NCBI RefSeq assembly: GCF_021018895.1
Contig: NC_079375.1
Coordinates: 19,198,492 to 19,262,491 of the forward strand
Direction of reading: 5' to 3'
Length of the DNA stretch: 64,000 nucleotides
Source: Seriola aureovittata
Taxonomy: Eukaryota; Chordata; Actinopteri; Carangiformes; Carangidae
Part shown: piece after piece, positions 28,701 through 50,321 of the stretch
Layout of the letters: each line of letters starts with the position of its first letter
How positions within the stretch are numbered: the first letter of the stretch is position 1
Position numbers and translations under genes: made by a program
The notes under the pieces: generated by a model
Seen by the model: only the letters and a program-made list of their open reading frames with translations
Told to the model about the DNA's origin: nothing
Database searches by the model: none

Positions 28701-31700
28701 GCTTTGGTTCAGTGTAAACAAGCAAAGGCTGCATAACTTCTTAACAACAATATAGCAGGATCTCTGTACCACTGTTGTGAGGAATGTCACCATAGCCCCT
28801 TTTATACAAAGTAAAGAAGATGCGGATGGACATTTGTTTAAAATCACTGAGAACCTAAGCTTCATGGCTGCACCTCTAATGCCTGTTATGGATCATTCTG
28901 TTCATTTAGAAGACTATTTTTACTCTGAAACAATCATGTTTATAGAAGATCAAATCATTTGAGTGTTAATATGTGGTACTGTCACTTGGAATGAGTATGA
29001 ATCGGTCAGATTAATAGGATTAGTTCACTACATATAAACATGGGCTGTGATTCAGTGTGCTCTCCATGGTGGCCCAAATCTAGGTTACTTCCTACTTGAC
29101 AAACTTAAACAAGACCTTGAGCTGGCCTCCAACAGCACAGCCTGGCGAATCCAGCAAAAACATCCAAAGCAAAGCTATTAAAACTGCATCTTTAGATCAC
29201 ATTACAAAGCCAAGTGTTCTCTCCTCCAGCCCTCCAGAGTGCCTCTTGTGCCGTTATGAAACAAGCTGGAATGAAGAGAAAGAAACCCAGTGGCCTGTGC
29301 TGTGAATAAGGAAAAAAAAAAAAACAGTGGAGGCGGGGGAGAGGGAGCGAGATGAGAACTGGCAGCCGACTGTCTCTGTAATGCCCTCCCCTCTGCCATT
29401 GGTTGAGCCAGACGCCCTCAAATGTCAGCTCACTTCATGCAAACATTCCACTTCAGTCCAGCGGCCATCGCCACGGAAACTAAGCCTCTTCAACAGCTGT
29501 GTTATTGCTGGACCTCCGCCAGTGGGTGCTTGGTGCCGGGGTGGAGTGGAGTAGGTGGAGTGGTTAATAAGGGCGAAGCTCTTCTTTGGGATGAACATTG
29601 TTACACAGATAAGGTAGTCAAGGAAGAGATGGCCTTGTGTTCATTTGTCATAAAGCTACAGAACAGAATCCACCCACCTGGCACAGCAAATGTTCTGGTC
29701 AGGATTTAGACAGACGACCTGACGCCATTTTGTTAACTGTGGAAGACCTGGCTCCAATGTTTATGGGGTTAACTTTTGCATTCTATTAAATCTGAATTCA
29801 GTGTCTCAGTTTATGGAATCTGAATGCAATCTTCATTTTTTTTTTTTTTTTTTTTTTTTACCAAAGTCATAATTGGTATATTTAAAGAGGTAATATTTAA
29901 AAGTTTTGCCAGGCAGAATATAGTTTTACCATTTTGCTAAATGGCTAGAATGTTTTGTACATTGCACTTTAAACAAGGGAGATTTTTGTCTTGGAGCTTA
30001 ATAAATCTGTGTATTTTAACAAAAATACCATCTATAACATGGTTGTTTCTTTACTCTCTCAGCTTGCTAAATATGGAAGTTAATAGTAGTTTTAAGGTCT
30101 TGTAATATACTGCTGGATCTAATTTTGCATTAAACAAATCAGTAAGAATCTAGTAATGTTTTGAAATGAAATCAAAGAGAAATCCTGTTACTTAGATAAG
30201 TATACTATAATATGTTGGAGGGTAAAAGTTGTTTTTCAAAATTAAAGCCTATATGTTCCCCTACACCAGGGGTCTGCAACCTTTACTATTAAAAGACACA
30301 ATTTTGGCCCCTCTCCCACAAATAAAAATCATCTGACGCTGCAAAACCTATTCATCCCTTAAAATGAAGCTAGCACAGCGTTAAAGTTTTAAATATAGTT
30401 ATACTATATATTAAAGAACTATAGTTTATTGCATTTATGAAGTGACTTGACATTTTATTGCTGTTTTTACCTGTGATAACAAAGGAAAACATCTAACTCT
30501 TGTGAATAGGAGGAAAAAACAATGGCATGTGTATCTCTACTTTTAAATATAAAACAGAACTACACAGGTCTATTTGAGTCCCTCTCTTAGTTGTGAAGGA
30601 TTAAAAAAAATAAAAAAGGGAGCCACTGCAGAAGGGCTGAAGAGCCACAGATTGCCGACCCCCGCCCTACACCAAGTCAGGAAATTTCACTTTTACTTAT
30701 TACTTAACATACATCAACCTAAGGCAGTTTTTTGTGGACAACAACAGCAAGCCAGCCCTATAAACAGGAATCTGACTAATTGAATGACTAAGTTACACGA
30801 TTAGTAAGCCAAGAGCAGTGTGACTGAGTGATAAGGTTACACCATTATTCGGCCAGCCGAGTGTTTGAATTTACCCATTGGTCGCTGCTCTTTCAAAACG
30901 ATTTGGTGAGAAGAAGCAGTGTTGCCAACTTTGTGCTTTTGGCGCTAAATTAACCGACTTTTCAGGCCGCTTAGGCAAAGCAGCTAGTGGCAAATGTACC
31001 AACTTTTTGGACAAACCTTAGCTACTTTCCATAGAGGAGAGTCACCAGTAGTGCACCGCTAGTGCAAGGTAGGGGACACCTAAATGAGAACAACTTTATT
31101 GGAAATACTGCTGTATCAAAAATACTGTATATATGAGCACAGAGAGTAGGGGAGAAGAAAAGACAAAGGGCTGAAACCAGCTGATACTAGGCAGAATGCA
31201 AATAGCTAAGACGCACTAAAGTCATATTCTAGGTTTAGACCTAGTCTTGTTTTCTCTCTAGCCTTGCCACCATGTTTCAGGATAACACAAAGGGCAACAA
31301 TGAAGGAAACATGAATTCAAGTTGGATATAACAGAATGACTTTGAAATAGGAGTTTTAAAGTGGGAATCCCACTTCAGAAGCACAACCTGGTTTCTACTA
31401 CATGCAGCTTATACTCTACTCAGCTCTCTCCACATCCACTTGCTCTCACAGCACCTCCTGTATTTCAGAAAGATCAAAATGAGTTTGCAGCATCTGGCAG
31501 AAGGTCCGGGCTGAATCACTGGCTCGTCTGTCTGGCAGCCAGGCAGTAAACAATCCACTGCCCGCTAACAGATTTTCACTGAGGCCAAGAATGTGAGCGA
31601 GCAAATGATGCTGATGACTAAACCTCCATTGTAACATGACTGTTTAGACAAGCCAGACCAAAAGGGCTGTGTCATAAAAGATTACGCCACTTTAAAACTT

Positions 31701-34700
31701 TTTGTTCTCTGCATTATTACAATTACCTCTGACTTTTCTGTTAATTACACATTGGCCTAAGGTGGATGTGTCATCAAGGTTTACAAGTACTTGTGAGTGT
31801 AGACATGACTGTACATCAGAGGTAGTTACAAAGCTCATGTTATCATACACAGCTATACATTCAAAGCCTTAAAGCAAAAGATGCAAGTGAGAGTTGAAAC
31901 TTCCTTCCCAGGCTCTCCTAATGATCGAGTCACTTATTAGACTCTCATCCTCTCTAATCCCGTCTTTCAGGATCCCAAGCACCCTGCCAAGATACCAAAC
32001 CTTGTCTTCCACAAGATACCAGTTATCTCCCTCCTCCCCCTCCCTTTCCTCTCACATTTTAACACCAACATGCTGTAGGACTGTCTATCCACTGATACAA
32101 TTTACAACAGTGGTTGACAATAGGTAGAGACACAGAATGGTTAACAGTAAAGCTGCCGTTGTGTTTCCTTCCTGACAATAGAAACTAGATATTTGACAGA
32201 GCCTGGGGCTCCACAAGAGACTATATTTACTCACGTAAGGTCCCTGCCTTAAAAGGGATTCCAGTTTAAAACATCTAAATTTGTTTCTTTAACTTTGTTT
32301 GTTCAAAGCTTGAAGACTTCAGTGGTTCGAAAGGTGACGACACATCTTAGAAGAGGTATACTACCCCGTAATGAGTGTGCCATTGCAAAAGAAAACAATT
32401 TATAGTTACTACAAGGCATTTCTCATGCAAGTTTCTTTAATACGTCATGATTTGTGTGCGTCATTCTATTCTGTTTAGATTTTTATAACCTTGTGTGTAA
32501 TTCCTGCATTCTGAACACTCTAAAACTGGGCAAAAGAATCCAACAAATACATACTGATCACTACTGCACAAATCATAACTAATTCATCCTATAAACTATA
32601 ACTATAAACTAACTAACTATAAAAGAGGAGGGAGCAGGAAATCACATAAATTTTGAAACCTGAAATCCATTTAACTGGGATGACCTTGTATACAAAGTAT
32701 GTAAATCATTTGATTGTGGGTCTTGAGATTGGAAAATAGGACACTGCATTGTTCAGAGTCAGCCAACTATGAAAGAGGTCCAGATTACCTCTCCCCCCTC
32801 TTTATACCTGTCTCAAGGGTGTCTGACAAGCCCATCTACAAAAATCCCTAAGGGTCTACGCTGCTACAGAGAACAAACAGCAGGACATCTATCATTGTTT
32901 GCTGCCTTTCAGTGTCAAGAAATCCAATCTACTGACAAACACACTCTCCTGTGGATTCCTCAAGCTTTCACGAAGATAAACTGAACCAAGAACACAACAT
33001 GCTACCAGGACATTGTGTAGGGAAGATAATACAAGAAATGTAACATTTTTTAATACCAGTAAAGTTGGAGTGACTCTGTACTTGAATTCGTGATGTGAGA
33101 GATTAAAGGTGACAATGGATGTGAATATTTCAGAAGCTAGCGTGCTGTCATTGCATCTCTACAAATATTTGCCTTCAGATTGTGAAATTTTTCCCCACTT
33201 GTGTCAATATTTTGTCTCTGACACTATAAAAAAATGTAGCAGGAAGTGTAGGGAATTTGTATTGATGGTACTGTGTAGGTAAACTAGGTATTGTCGAGTG
33301 ACCAAACTTATAACAAAATTAACCAAGTAATTATCCATTGTTCATGATCACCTAAATGGCTTCCAGTTCCCTTAAGATTCCCATATAAGACAACATGGCC
33401 TCTTACAAGCATGTGCACGTCCTGGAGGAGAAACACAAGCCATGTTGTCCTTACCCTTTTTTTTAAACCCATAAGAAAGCCTTGGTTTTCTCACCTATCT
33501 GGTTGTACATCTTAAAGGCAATGTCAAACTGCAGGATGACGAGCATAAACTGGAACCAGGGGCTCATCTCCTTGTTAGGCAGAGGAATGTGGACAGCAAA
33601 TACAATGTTGTTGGCTTCAATCTTCTTGGCCATGGCCTCATCAAAGGTTCGGATCTTGTCGCACTGGTCAGGTCCCCAAGGCATGAACCATTTTGTTTCC
33701 TCTCGGTGCTTGATTGTGTCCACACACTTGGTGGCCAAGTAGTGGACCGCTGTGGTGGGGCTGGGAGCTGGTGAGACAAATAGAAAGTAGGATAGATATT
33801 AGGCCGGGTGTCATATTGAAATACTGCAGCAAAGTGTTTCAAGGTCTTGCCAAGCCAAATTTCCCCTCAAACTAATAAATCACACAAAAGGTTTGAATTC
33901 AAAAAAGTAAAATCAATAAATAAAACTGCACTGTGGATTAAACTGTGCATGGACAATATTCATATCTTGGCAACCATTAGGAATAGTCAACAGGTTGGGT
34001 TTGAGCCAAATCCAGTTCAAACACTTTGGCAATTACTTTTAACACTGTTTAGAAAATGCCTGGTAGCACGGCTCTCTCTCCCTCACTGAAACGATGGGGA
34101 GGGAAAATTCCCGAAAGCTCTCAGGCACCAATTACACTGTTTACGCATTGAGATTCATGAGCTTGACAAGACTCGTGTTTGTAGTCACTACTCACAGGAT
34201 TTGAGTAGTGCTTGGGAAAGATCTATCATTATCATGGGAACACAGAAAACATTGGTTGCCTGTTGTAAAAGATGGGGGTCTGATCTGAACATCAGCATTG
34301 AAAGATTCGAGTCCAGGAGTAGCCTCAAGGCAAAAAAGAAAAACAGGTTTTTTAAATATCATGTGGGGAGATGACATCAAACAAATCAGCAAGTTCAGTG
34401 AGCCTGTTAGATTAAGTGTGGCCTGAGAGTTAATCCTTATTTTCTGATATCAGGTACAACAGACTAGGACTGAACGATTAATCGCATTTGCGATAATATC
34501 GCACACTTGCCCTGTTGTACAACGGCCTTTGGCTCGACAGAACCTGGCGCTGTGTAAACTTTAGTGTCAAAGAGGAGCAGTATGTCGGTTGTGTGGAACT
34601 ATTTTGGCTTTAAAAAAAAAAAAAAGAAGATGCTACCTCGCGGGGCAACACTACTAACCTGTATCAGCACTTTAAAAAAACACGACAAAGCCATGTACGA

Positions 34701-37700
34701 TAGTTGCATGGCTAAAATGCCGAACCACCAGCGTCAAGTAAGCCAAATACCCCCCGACAAGGATCACTGACCGAAATGTTTGAAAGCATTACTCCATATG
34801 AACGTAATTCAAAACGGCACGGGGAAATTACTCAGGCAATAACAGAGATCATAGGGAAAGATAAGATGACCCTATGACCTATGCCCCAGGCTTGGTCACC
34901 ATGCTGAGAGGCATGGTGACCAAGCCTGGGTTTACAACTTTGATAAATACGCTGGATAAGCGGTACAGCATGCCCTCCTGCACATATTTTAGCCAGGTTG
35001 CCATAATGGAGATATATTAAAAAAATGCAAGCTAAGAGTCACAGCTGAGTTTTTCACTACTACAACTGTGGTCAAGCCATACAGCAGAGCCCTATCAAAG
35101 TCTTACGGTGCATTTCAGTAATGAAGACTTCGCCCTTAAAGCTTGCTGCCTTCAAACTGCTTGCCTCCTAGACGACTACACAGGGGAAAACATTGCAGCC
35201 GGCTGACAACAGGGGCTTGCCAGCTGGGTTCTCCATGAAGAGAACCATGTCCGCATAACAACAGACAATTTTACATGCTTACAAGGCTGTAAGTTAAACA
35301 AATCAGTCAATATCAATTCATGCATCATCTAATTTCATCATGACATATAGGCCCGGCCTACAGGAAAGAACAGTTAATGTTTAATCTATCTAATATTGTG
35401 TTAGTCATAATATAGAATGATTTATTGCTCTTGATTGTTGAATAATACAGAAGAAAGGGAACTTAAGAAAATAATTGCATATTATATTGCAATCACAATA
35501 TTGGTTTAAGAAAAAAATAAATAAAAAATTGCAATTACATTATTTTCCCAAATTGTTCCACAGACAATGTGGAATCAAGTCTTGTAGAGTGACATATTAG
35601 GACAGCATGATATTGGAGAAAACTGACATTGCAATCTTTTTTTCTGCAATATGAAAAAAAGTACAGGAATGTTCACCAGACGACTTCAATACCTGTCTTT
35701 GGTCAATGTCATTCTTTCTGTAACCAAAATAATTACATACAACTGACTTTGCTTTTCTATTTTCAACCAAATCTTCCTTTTCCATGTCTTTCTCCTGTTT
35801 TTCCCTCATTTTCAGGTTGTGCTTGACAACTAACAGACCTTGTTACTTCATTAAAATGAGTAATCAGGTATAACGTCAGTAGCAACACAGAAAACCGATG
35901 TTACTAAATCTCAAAGAACCCAAACAAAAGACTGTCTGGTCTGAAATGCCTTCAAACAAAGGATGTGAAAGTTACGGTTAGGGTTAGCCCAAAAAAGCCC
36001 TGAATCCCACTAAAACTCTGTGGAATGACTTGAAGACAGATGTGCAGATTCCCACAATCAAGTCAATCTGCAAGAAAGAATGTATAATCACTTAAGCCCC
36101 GTTTGTGCCAAGGTGTTAGTGTCATATCTGGGAAAACTCAATAAGCTGTAATCACTGCGGGTGCCTGTGGGAAGTTACGGCTCATGGGGGAATGAACATG
36201 TAAGCTCGGACTTTCCAGATTTAGCCAATGAAAAAGACAAGCAACATATCTACGTAGACTCAGCTGTAATCCCTGCCAAAAGGTTCTTGTAGCAAGCACA
36301 TGCTGGTGATGAGTAATTTTAGATCCGATAGTTTAGGAGAGTTCAGAAACACTAACACAAAAAAAAAAAAAAAAAAAGGTATGAAATCAGACCAATTTGT
36401 ACCTGTAGAGGGACTCTGTTACTTATCTGTCCGTCTAATCATATCTGTGCACTCGTAACAGAGAGGTAAAGGGCAGCCACCACCAACAGTTTACACACCC
36501 TTTAGGTTACACATAGTCCAGTCATAAAACCCAACGAGGGCCGTCTTCAAGGAACCTTCGAGTGTGTAAGTTTGTTAACAGCTGTGTAAAAATAAAATAA
36601 AAACAGTGACAAAGAAGATACACCAAACTGAATTAAACCCAGTTATCTGGAGCCCCTTGGAGTTCAATTATCTAGTGACCCTGTGAGTTCAGCAGCACAC
36701 CAGCTCCTCCAGTCGCCATCGCAGTGTGTCCAGAATAATGGCAGTCCCCTCAGCCCACTGACCCCATGCCGTGTTCCCGGGTTTGTCGGGAAACAAGGGG
36801 AGAAAAACCCCTTTCTACTCAATTACCCCTGCCGCCCCCGGCCACCGAGCAAACACAAAGGAATCTGGCTTCATTAAAACCATCTCAGCCAAGAACGAAC
36901 CGAACAAGCTAATTATCACCAGCCATGTAGTGAGTGATAGGGACTGCAGGGACTCGGGGAGACTGACTGGTGTCTGGGGGATGTGAATGGTCTCCATATT
37001 CAGCCCATAAGAAAGATTTCACATGTACTCAACTTGTATTAACTGTGAGTATGTGTGTAGCTGTTGTGTGTGCATGTGTGTGTGTGTGTGTATGAGTGGG
37101 TGGATTTGAAGAAACTTGACAGCAACTCCAATCCAGTCCTCAAGGCAAAATGCAACTTTGACAGCTGTGTGCACTTGTGTGTTTTTTTTTTTGTGCACCA
37201 CTGTCTGTCTCAATGCAAATGAAAAACTAGGAAGAAAGAGGGGAAGTGGAGGGAACATGAATGCACTGCCTGCAAGGCGAAAGGGATTTAGGGAGAAGGG
37301 GAGACACACAGGGGGAGAGGAAGGAGTGAAAGGAAGGTAGAGATGCTGCCTGGGGCCCCACACAGCAGACAGACATTATATGTGGGAGGGGGAGGGGGAG
37401 GAATGAGGAGAGAAAAAAGGGACAAGAACATTCGAGTTTAGATCAAAGAAGTGAAAAACACAGAAAAGGTTGGATGTATTCCTGAGCAATCCTGCGTTGA
37501 AAATCGTAGATTAACACACGAAAAATGGTGTCCTGTGTTATTTTCAGCCAAAGAAAGGTAGCCAGCGGTCGTGGCATGCAGGCAGCGAACACCTTGATAC
37601 AAAGCAGTGATTTAGCTGGAGGTGCACTCCGGCAGCTTTGGTGTCAAAGTGACTGTTTCAAATCACCGCATTGTTTGTGCACGGCTCGGTCAAGCCCAGG

Positions 37701-38041
37701 TAGATAAAACACAGCTAAAAGTTAGCGCTTAGCGTCTTTTGTTTCTGATGAAGACATTTATTAACGCTGGTATGAAGGTATGTAACCAACAGCCCAAGTC
37801 AAAACTTTGTGCTTTAACCGTTTAGAGACGTTAACATTTAAATTCCAACAGGCACGCGCGCACAAAGACAAACGTTAGCTAAATGAATGATAAAAGTGAA
37901 GGATAAAGAGGGGAGAAAAAAACAAAAAAACTTACCAATTAAACCGCCGACCATGAAGGCAAACGCCTGAAACAAAAGCAAAATAACTCCCACTATCACC
38001 AACTTTTTGGTGCTCATATTTTCAATAATAGCCCCCGCCAT
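15654..38041 (-). CDS. wls: Wntless, Wnt ligand secretion mediator (12 coding exons, 546 aa)
   Basis: Multi-pass membrane cargo receptor that binds lipidated Wnt in the ER and carries it through the Golgi to the cell surface. Exons, in order of translation: 38041-37936, 33767-33495, 28079-27955, 27493-27332, 25493-25357, 23033-22865, 19097-19000, 18777-18714, 17692-17549, 17431-17348, 17219-17051, 15763-15654. All introns are GT-AG and the phases close to exactly 547 codons including TAG; vertebrate WLS is about 541 aa. The start reads [13 protein letters not shown], the family's N-terminus, in a good Kozak context (GCGATGG). A first membrane segment lies at about residues 15-34. The luminal domain is at about 36-230, with the signature [12 protein letters not shown]. 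Hydrophobic segments follow to about 500. The AP-2 endocytosis motif YEGL is at 425-428, across the exon 9/10 junction. The C-terminus ends KEAQE, the reported ER-retrieval signal. No frameshift or missing exon is seen. Identification is by recall of the family sequence. Confidence 0.97.
15764..17050 (-). other. wls: wls last intron (intron 11)
   Basis: 1.3 kb between the exon ending the membrane domain and the exon encoding the cytoplasmic tail. It contains the Tc1-type MITE at 16488-16793; the rest is A/T-rich without features. Confidence 0.85.
16488..16793. mobile_element. Tc1/mariner-type MITE
   Basis: About 300 bp in the last wls intron, with diverged terminal inverted repeats. The left end reads CATTCAGAAAGTATTCAGAC; the right end, reversed, reads CATTCTGAAAGTCTTCAGAC. 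Both continue with CTTTTT...TTTTGTTAT-like sequence. This terminus is widespread among Tc1-like elements of fish. No transposase frame lies between the ends. Confidence 0.65.
19098..22864 (-). other. wls: wls intron 6
   Basis: 3.8 kb with a decayed Tc1-like stretch (19850-20350), a poly(T) run at 22671-22691 and no visible exon. Confidence 0.8.
19850..20350 (+). mobile_element. Badly decayed Tc1-like transposase fragment (candidate)
   Basis: In wls intron 6. It contains CAGCAGCATCATGCTGTGGG (20070-20089), the nucleotide hallmark of the GGGSIMLWG-type segment in fish Tc1 transposases. Upstream are TCACTCAAAGAAGG-like stretches, and downstream a GAACTTGTTGCAGGAGTT stretch in plausible order. 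No intact frame remains. Called from nucleotide pattern memory. Confidence 0.4.
25652..25701. repeat. (GT)n microsatellite in wls intron
   Basis: About 50 bp in wls intron 4. Confidence 0.97.
25919..26505. mobile_element. Foldback/MITE-type element with ~127-bp terminal inverted repeats
   Basis: Left arm 25919-26046 and right arm 26379-26505 are inverted copies with scattered mismatches. Each arm is also palindromic at its own ends: GATCACAAGTGG at the outer edge and CCACTTGTGATC (left copy CCACTTGGGATC) about 90 bp inward. The 330-bp centre holds a short (CA)n run and no coding potential. It lies in wls intron 4. No clear target duplication was found, so the superfamily is not assigned. Confidence 0.75.
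30267..30664. mobile_element. Non-autonomous hAT (Charlie-like) MITE with 8-bp target duplication
   Basis: A 398-bp element in wls intron 2. Its ends are imperfect inverted repeats (CAGGGGTCTGCAACCT on the left against CGGGGGTCGGCAATCT on the right), a hAT/Charlie-type terminus. It is flanked by exact 8-bp copies of CCCTACAC at 30259-30266 and 30665-30672, the duplication length typical of hAT insertion. The interior has no transposase frame. Confidence 0.8.
30813..30890 (+). pseudogene. tRNA-like relic (class II-like), possibly SINE head
   Basis: The ends GAGCAGTG and CGCTGCTC can pair over 8 bp (one G-T) at tRNA spacing (78 nt). An A-box-like TGACTGAGTGATAAGG and a B-box-like TTTGAATT lie inside. 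The T-arm stem does not pair well and the anticodon arm is unclear, so it is at most a relic. Confidence 0.25.
34465..35560 (+). mobile_element. Decayed hAT element carrying BED-finger transposase fragments
   Basis: In wls intron 1. The left end reads TAGGACTGAACGATTAATCG, a terminus common to fish hAT elements. The right end is a diverged inverted counterpart near 35540-35560, with ACAGAC on both flanks as a possible remnant target duplication. From 34582 a frame gives [11 protein letters not shown], then [14 protein letters not shown], as in zf-BED ZBED/hAT transposases. Further pieces in shifted frames ([38 protein letters not shown]) follow the transposase order. Stops, frameshifts and an A14 run show it is dead. 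Confidence 0.75.
34885..34930. repeat. Perfect 20-bp inverted repeat with 6-nt loop
   Basis: Stem 34885-34904 and 34911-34930, loop TGAGAG. The right arm belongs to the hAT transposase frame (MVTKPGF). The left arm appears to be an added inverted copy. Confidence 0.9.
36680..36990. promoter_or_regulatory. Complex-sequence block in wls intron 1, possible enhancer
   Basis: About 300 bp of complex, GC-balanced sequence without repeats in an otherwise A/T-rich intron. It includes an AAGCTAATTATC homeobox-type core near 36906-36917. No coding frame fits (frames on both strands lack splice support). Evidence is texture only. Confidence 0.2.
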
Positions 38042-38300
38042 CGCGAAGCAAAGGTTGGAGTAAAAAATATCACACCGAGCGAGAAACAAACAATAATGTG
38101 TTGGAGAAGGGACGAAAACGCTGCATCAACGACCAGCAGGAAGACAAGCTGGGCCCCCTCCACCGCTCTGCTCCTGCCTTTCAACTTCGAAGGAGGAGGA
38201 AAAAAAAAAAAAAAAAAAACAGGAATCACATGACCGAGTAGCACTCAGCTTTATCCCCGAACAGCCAACACCAGACCGGGGAGAGATCTGTGGAGCGCCA
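38042..38300 (-). promoter_or_regulatory. wls: wls 5' UTR and probable core promoter region
   Basis: Sequence immediately upstream of the wls start codon. It is somewhat GC-richer than its surroundings on the far side, and contains an uninterrupted A20 tract on the plus strand (38200-38219; T20 in the transcript sense), bordered by GGAGGA repeats. No TATA element is obvious. The transcription start is not resolvable by eye. Confidence 0.4.
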
Positions 38301-39424
38301 CTGCATTGCAATAGAGGCTGGTAATGCAGGTTACCGTGTCATTGAATGCCTGTAATAGCGCCCCTGTTTGGAGGGCACAGCCTGCAGGGCTATTTAAAGG
38401 AAGCTTTTACAGGTCCCATCTCATGTTGTGCTGCCCAATAACCGTCAACACATTGTCCTTCAAAGTCTATTCTTAATCCACGTTAGAAATAGGTTTAATG
38501 TTTGTGTCGTCTGCAAAATTTGAACAAAATTGAACAGTGTTCCGTGGTCTGGCGTTTTTGACACGATAATATGTTCAAAGGTGCTTTACAATAACTAAAT
38601 GTTTTTAAAATGACTAAATTATCACATCCATCTGAGCAAGTCCTTTGATCAGAGTTGTGTGCAAAAGGAATAACTTTCTTGGAATAACTTGTTCTGCTTA
38701 TCATACCTTTCCCCAAAATCTTGAAGAAACTGTAGGTCAATCAGAAAACACATGTAGTTGTCTTACTCCAATAACTGCCTTAATTTAGTTCAAACTTAAA
38801 TTTTAGACACAATGGCGTGTTTAGTTTCCTCACTGAAGACCTTGTAGGATCTGTCCCTTCAGGGTGCTTTAAAGTGTTTTTCATTACATTAGGACCTTTG
38901 GTGGCTTGTGGACTCAAAACAATGTTCAAGAATGGTGTTCAGGGTTTAAGTCAAGCACACTTCTACAGGAACACAGCCTTGGAAATGACTTAAAGAAAGT
39001 AATTAAAATGTGTGATGTAGTGAAATTGTTTCCTCATTCACTCATAGGATGGGTCGTACTTTCCAGTATGAATGCATAGATTAAAATTGCAAATTTCACA
39101 ATGCTCGACATCTCCGTTATAGGAATTTCCAGTTTTTGTCATGCTGGTGCGAAAACGTGTGTCGGCACATCCTGAAGGACAGCGCAGCTGTGAGCTGAGC
39201 TTTCATGTCTTCTTCCTACTTAGACAGATGCTGCAAGCTGCAACAAGATCCCATTCTCTCCTCCTGAGAGACAGAGGAGAGAAACCCTCCGCTGCTAAAC
39301 CTTCTGGTGGTTGGATTCAAATTATAAATGCCAGTGCAGAATGGTTTTTAGTGCATATTTAGGATTAATCTGATTCATTCATTCGTCAGCCTTGAAAATG
39401 TTCAAATGAAAAAAAAACTGCTTT
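38301..39424. other. Spacer between wls promoter and scinderin-like 3' end
   Basis: About 1.1 kb of A/T-rich sequence with no gene, tandem repeat or clear transposon. The two genes run head to tail with this short gap. Confidence 0.65.
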
Positions 39425-40141
39425 GAAATCCTGGGAGTTTTATTTAAAAGCCATCCACAAGAGCATTTCAGGGACATTTAATAAAGAGTAGACACAAATG
39501 ACGTGATAATACCACTGTACGCCTTTTAAAATTCACAAGCACAGAATATGATTTTTTTTTTTAAATGCAGCATGCAACTTCTAATAAGTGTGCAACATCC
39601 ATATTCCAATGAAAAAACACAACACATGTAGACACAGTGTAGTAATGCAGTAAACTGTTTCTATCAAACATACTAGCTCATTATGGAAAAAACAGATTGA
39701 CTGTTTTGACAGACAGAAAGGAAAGCATGATGGTGTCCTCTGAACACAAGTGTACTGCAATGAAAGAAAGCAGAGAAACAGATAATATATCCAGCTGTCA
39801 AAAATGCCTTCCTTTTCCTATTTCCTATTCGTGTTAGAGAGCCTCAGTGGGTATTTGCTGAAGGTGACAAGCTTTGGATGCAACAGACAACCAAACCACT
39901 TCTATCAGTTCAAGACAATGCTACAAGAGGAAGTCATTTGTCTCCTGATGTGATGCATTCCAGTTTACGGAGTCTTGTGCACTGCACCGAGACCAAGGCA
40001 TAGAGGCAGCCATTCAACCTGATTACGGTGATAACATTGGTTTTGGCACTTAGGGATTGGAGGTAAAATAGACAAAGTGGCAACAGGAAGTGCTGGATAG
40101 GTAAGAAGTCAAACTGGGGGAAAGAGCCTGGAGTTTCGCGT
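39425..40141 (-). other. scinl: Scinderin-like gene 3' UTR with poly(A) signal
   Basis: Non-coding stretch after the TGA stop, holding a minus-strand AATAAA (TTTATT at 39439-39444). It is about 0.7 kb long. The exact end is inferred. Confidence 0.5.
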
Positions 40142-50314
<10,173 letters not shown>

Positions 50315-50321
50315 GATGGCT

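Larger units (their letters stand above)
28080..33494 (-). other. wls: wls intron 2
   Basis: 5.4 kb. It holds a GC-richer complex stretch at about 29080-29720, poly(T) at 29836-29859, the hAT MITE, the tRNA-like relic and, just after it, a GCAGTGTTGCCAACTTTGTG dispersed-repeat fragment at about 30917-30936. No further exon was found. Confidence 0.75.
33768..37935 (-). other. wls: wls intron 1
   Basis: 4.2 kb containing the hAT relic, a poly(A) run at 36359-36378 and the complex block at 36680-36990. It separates the signal/first membrane segment exon from the luminal domain. Confidence 0.8.
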
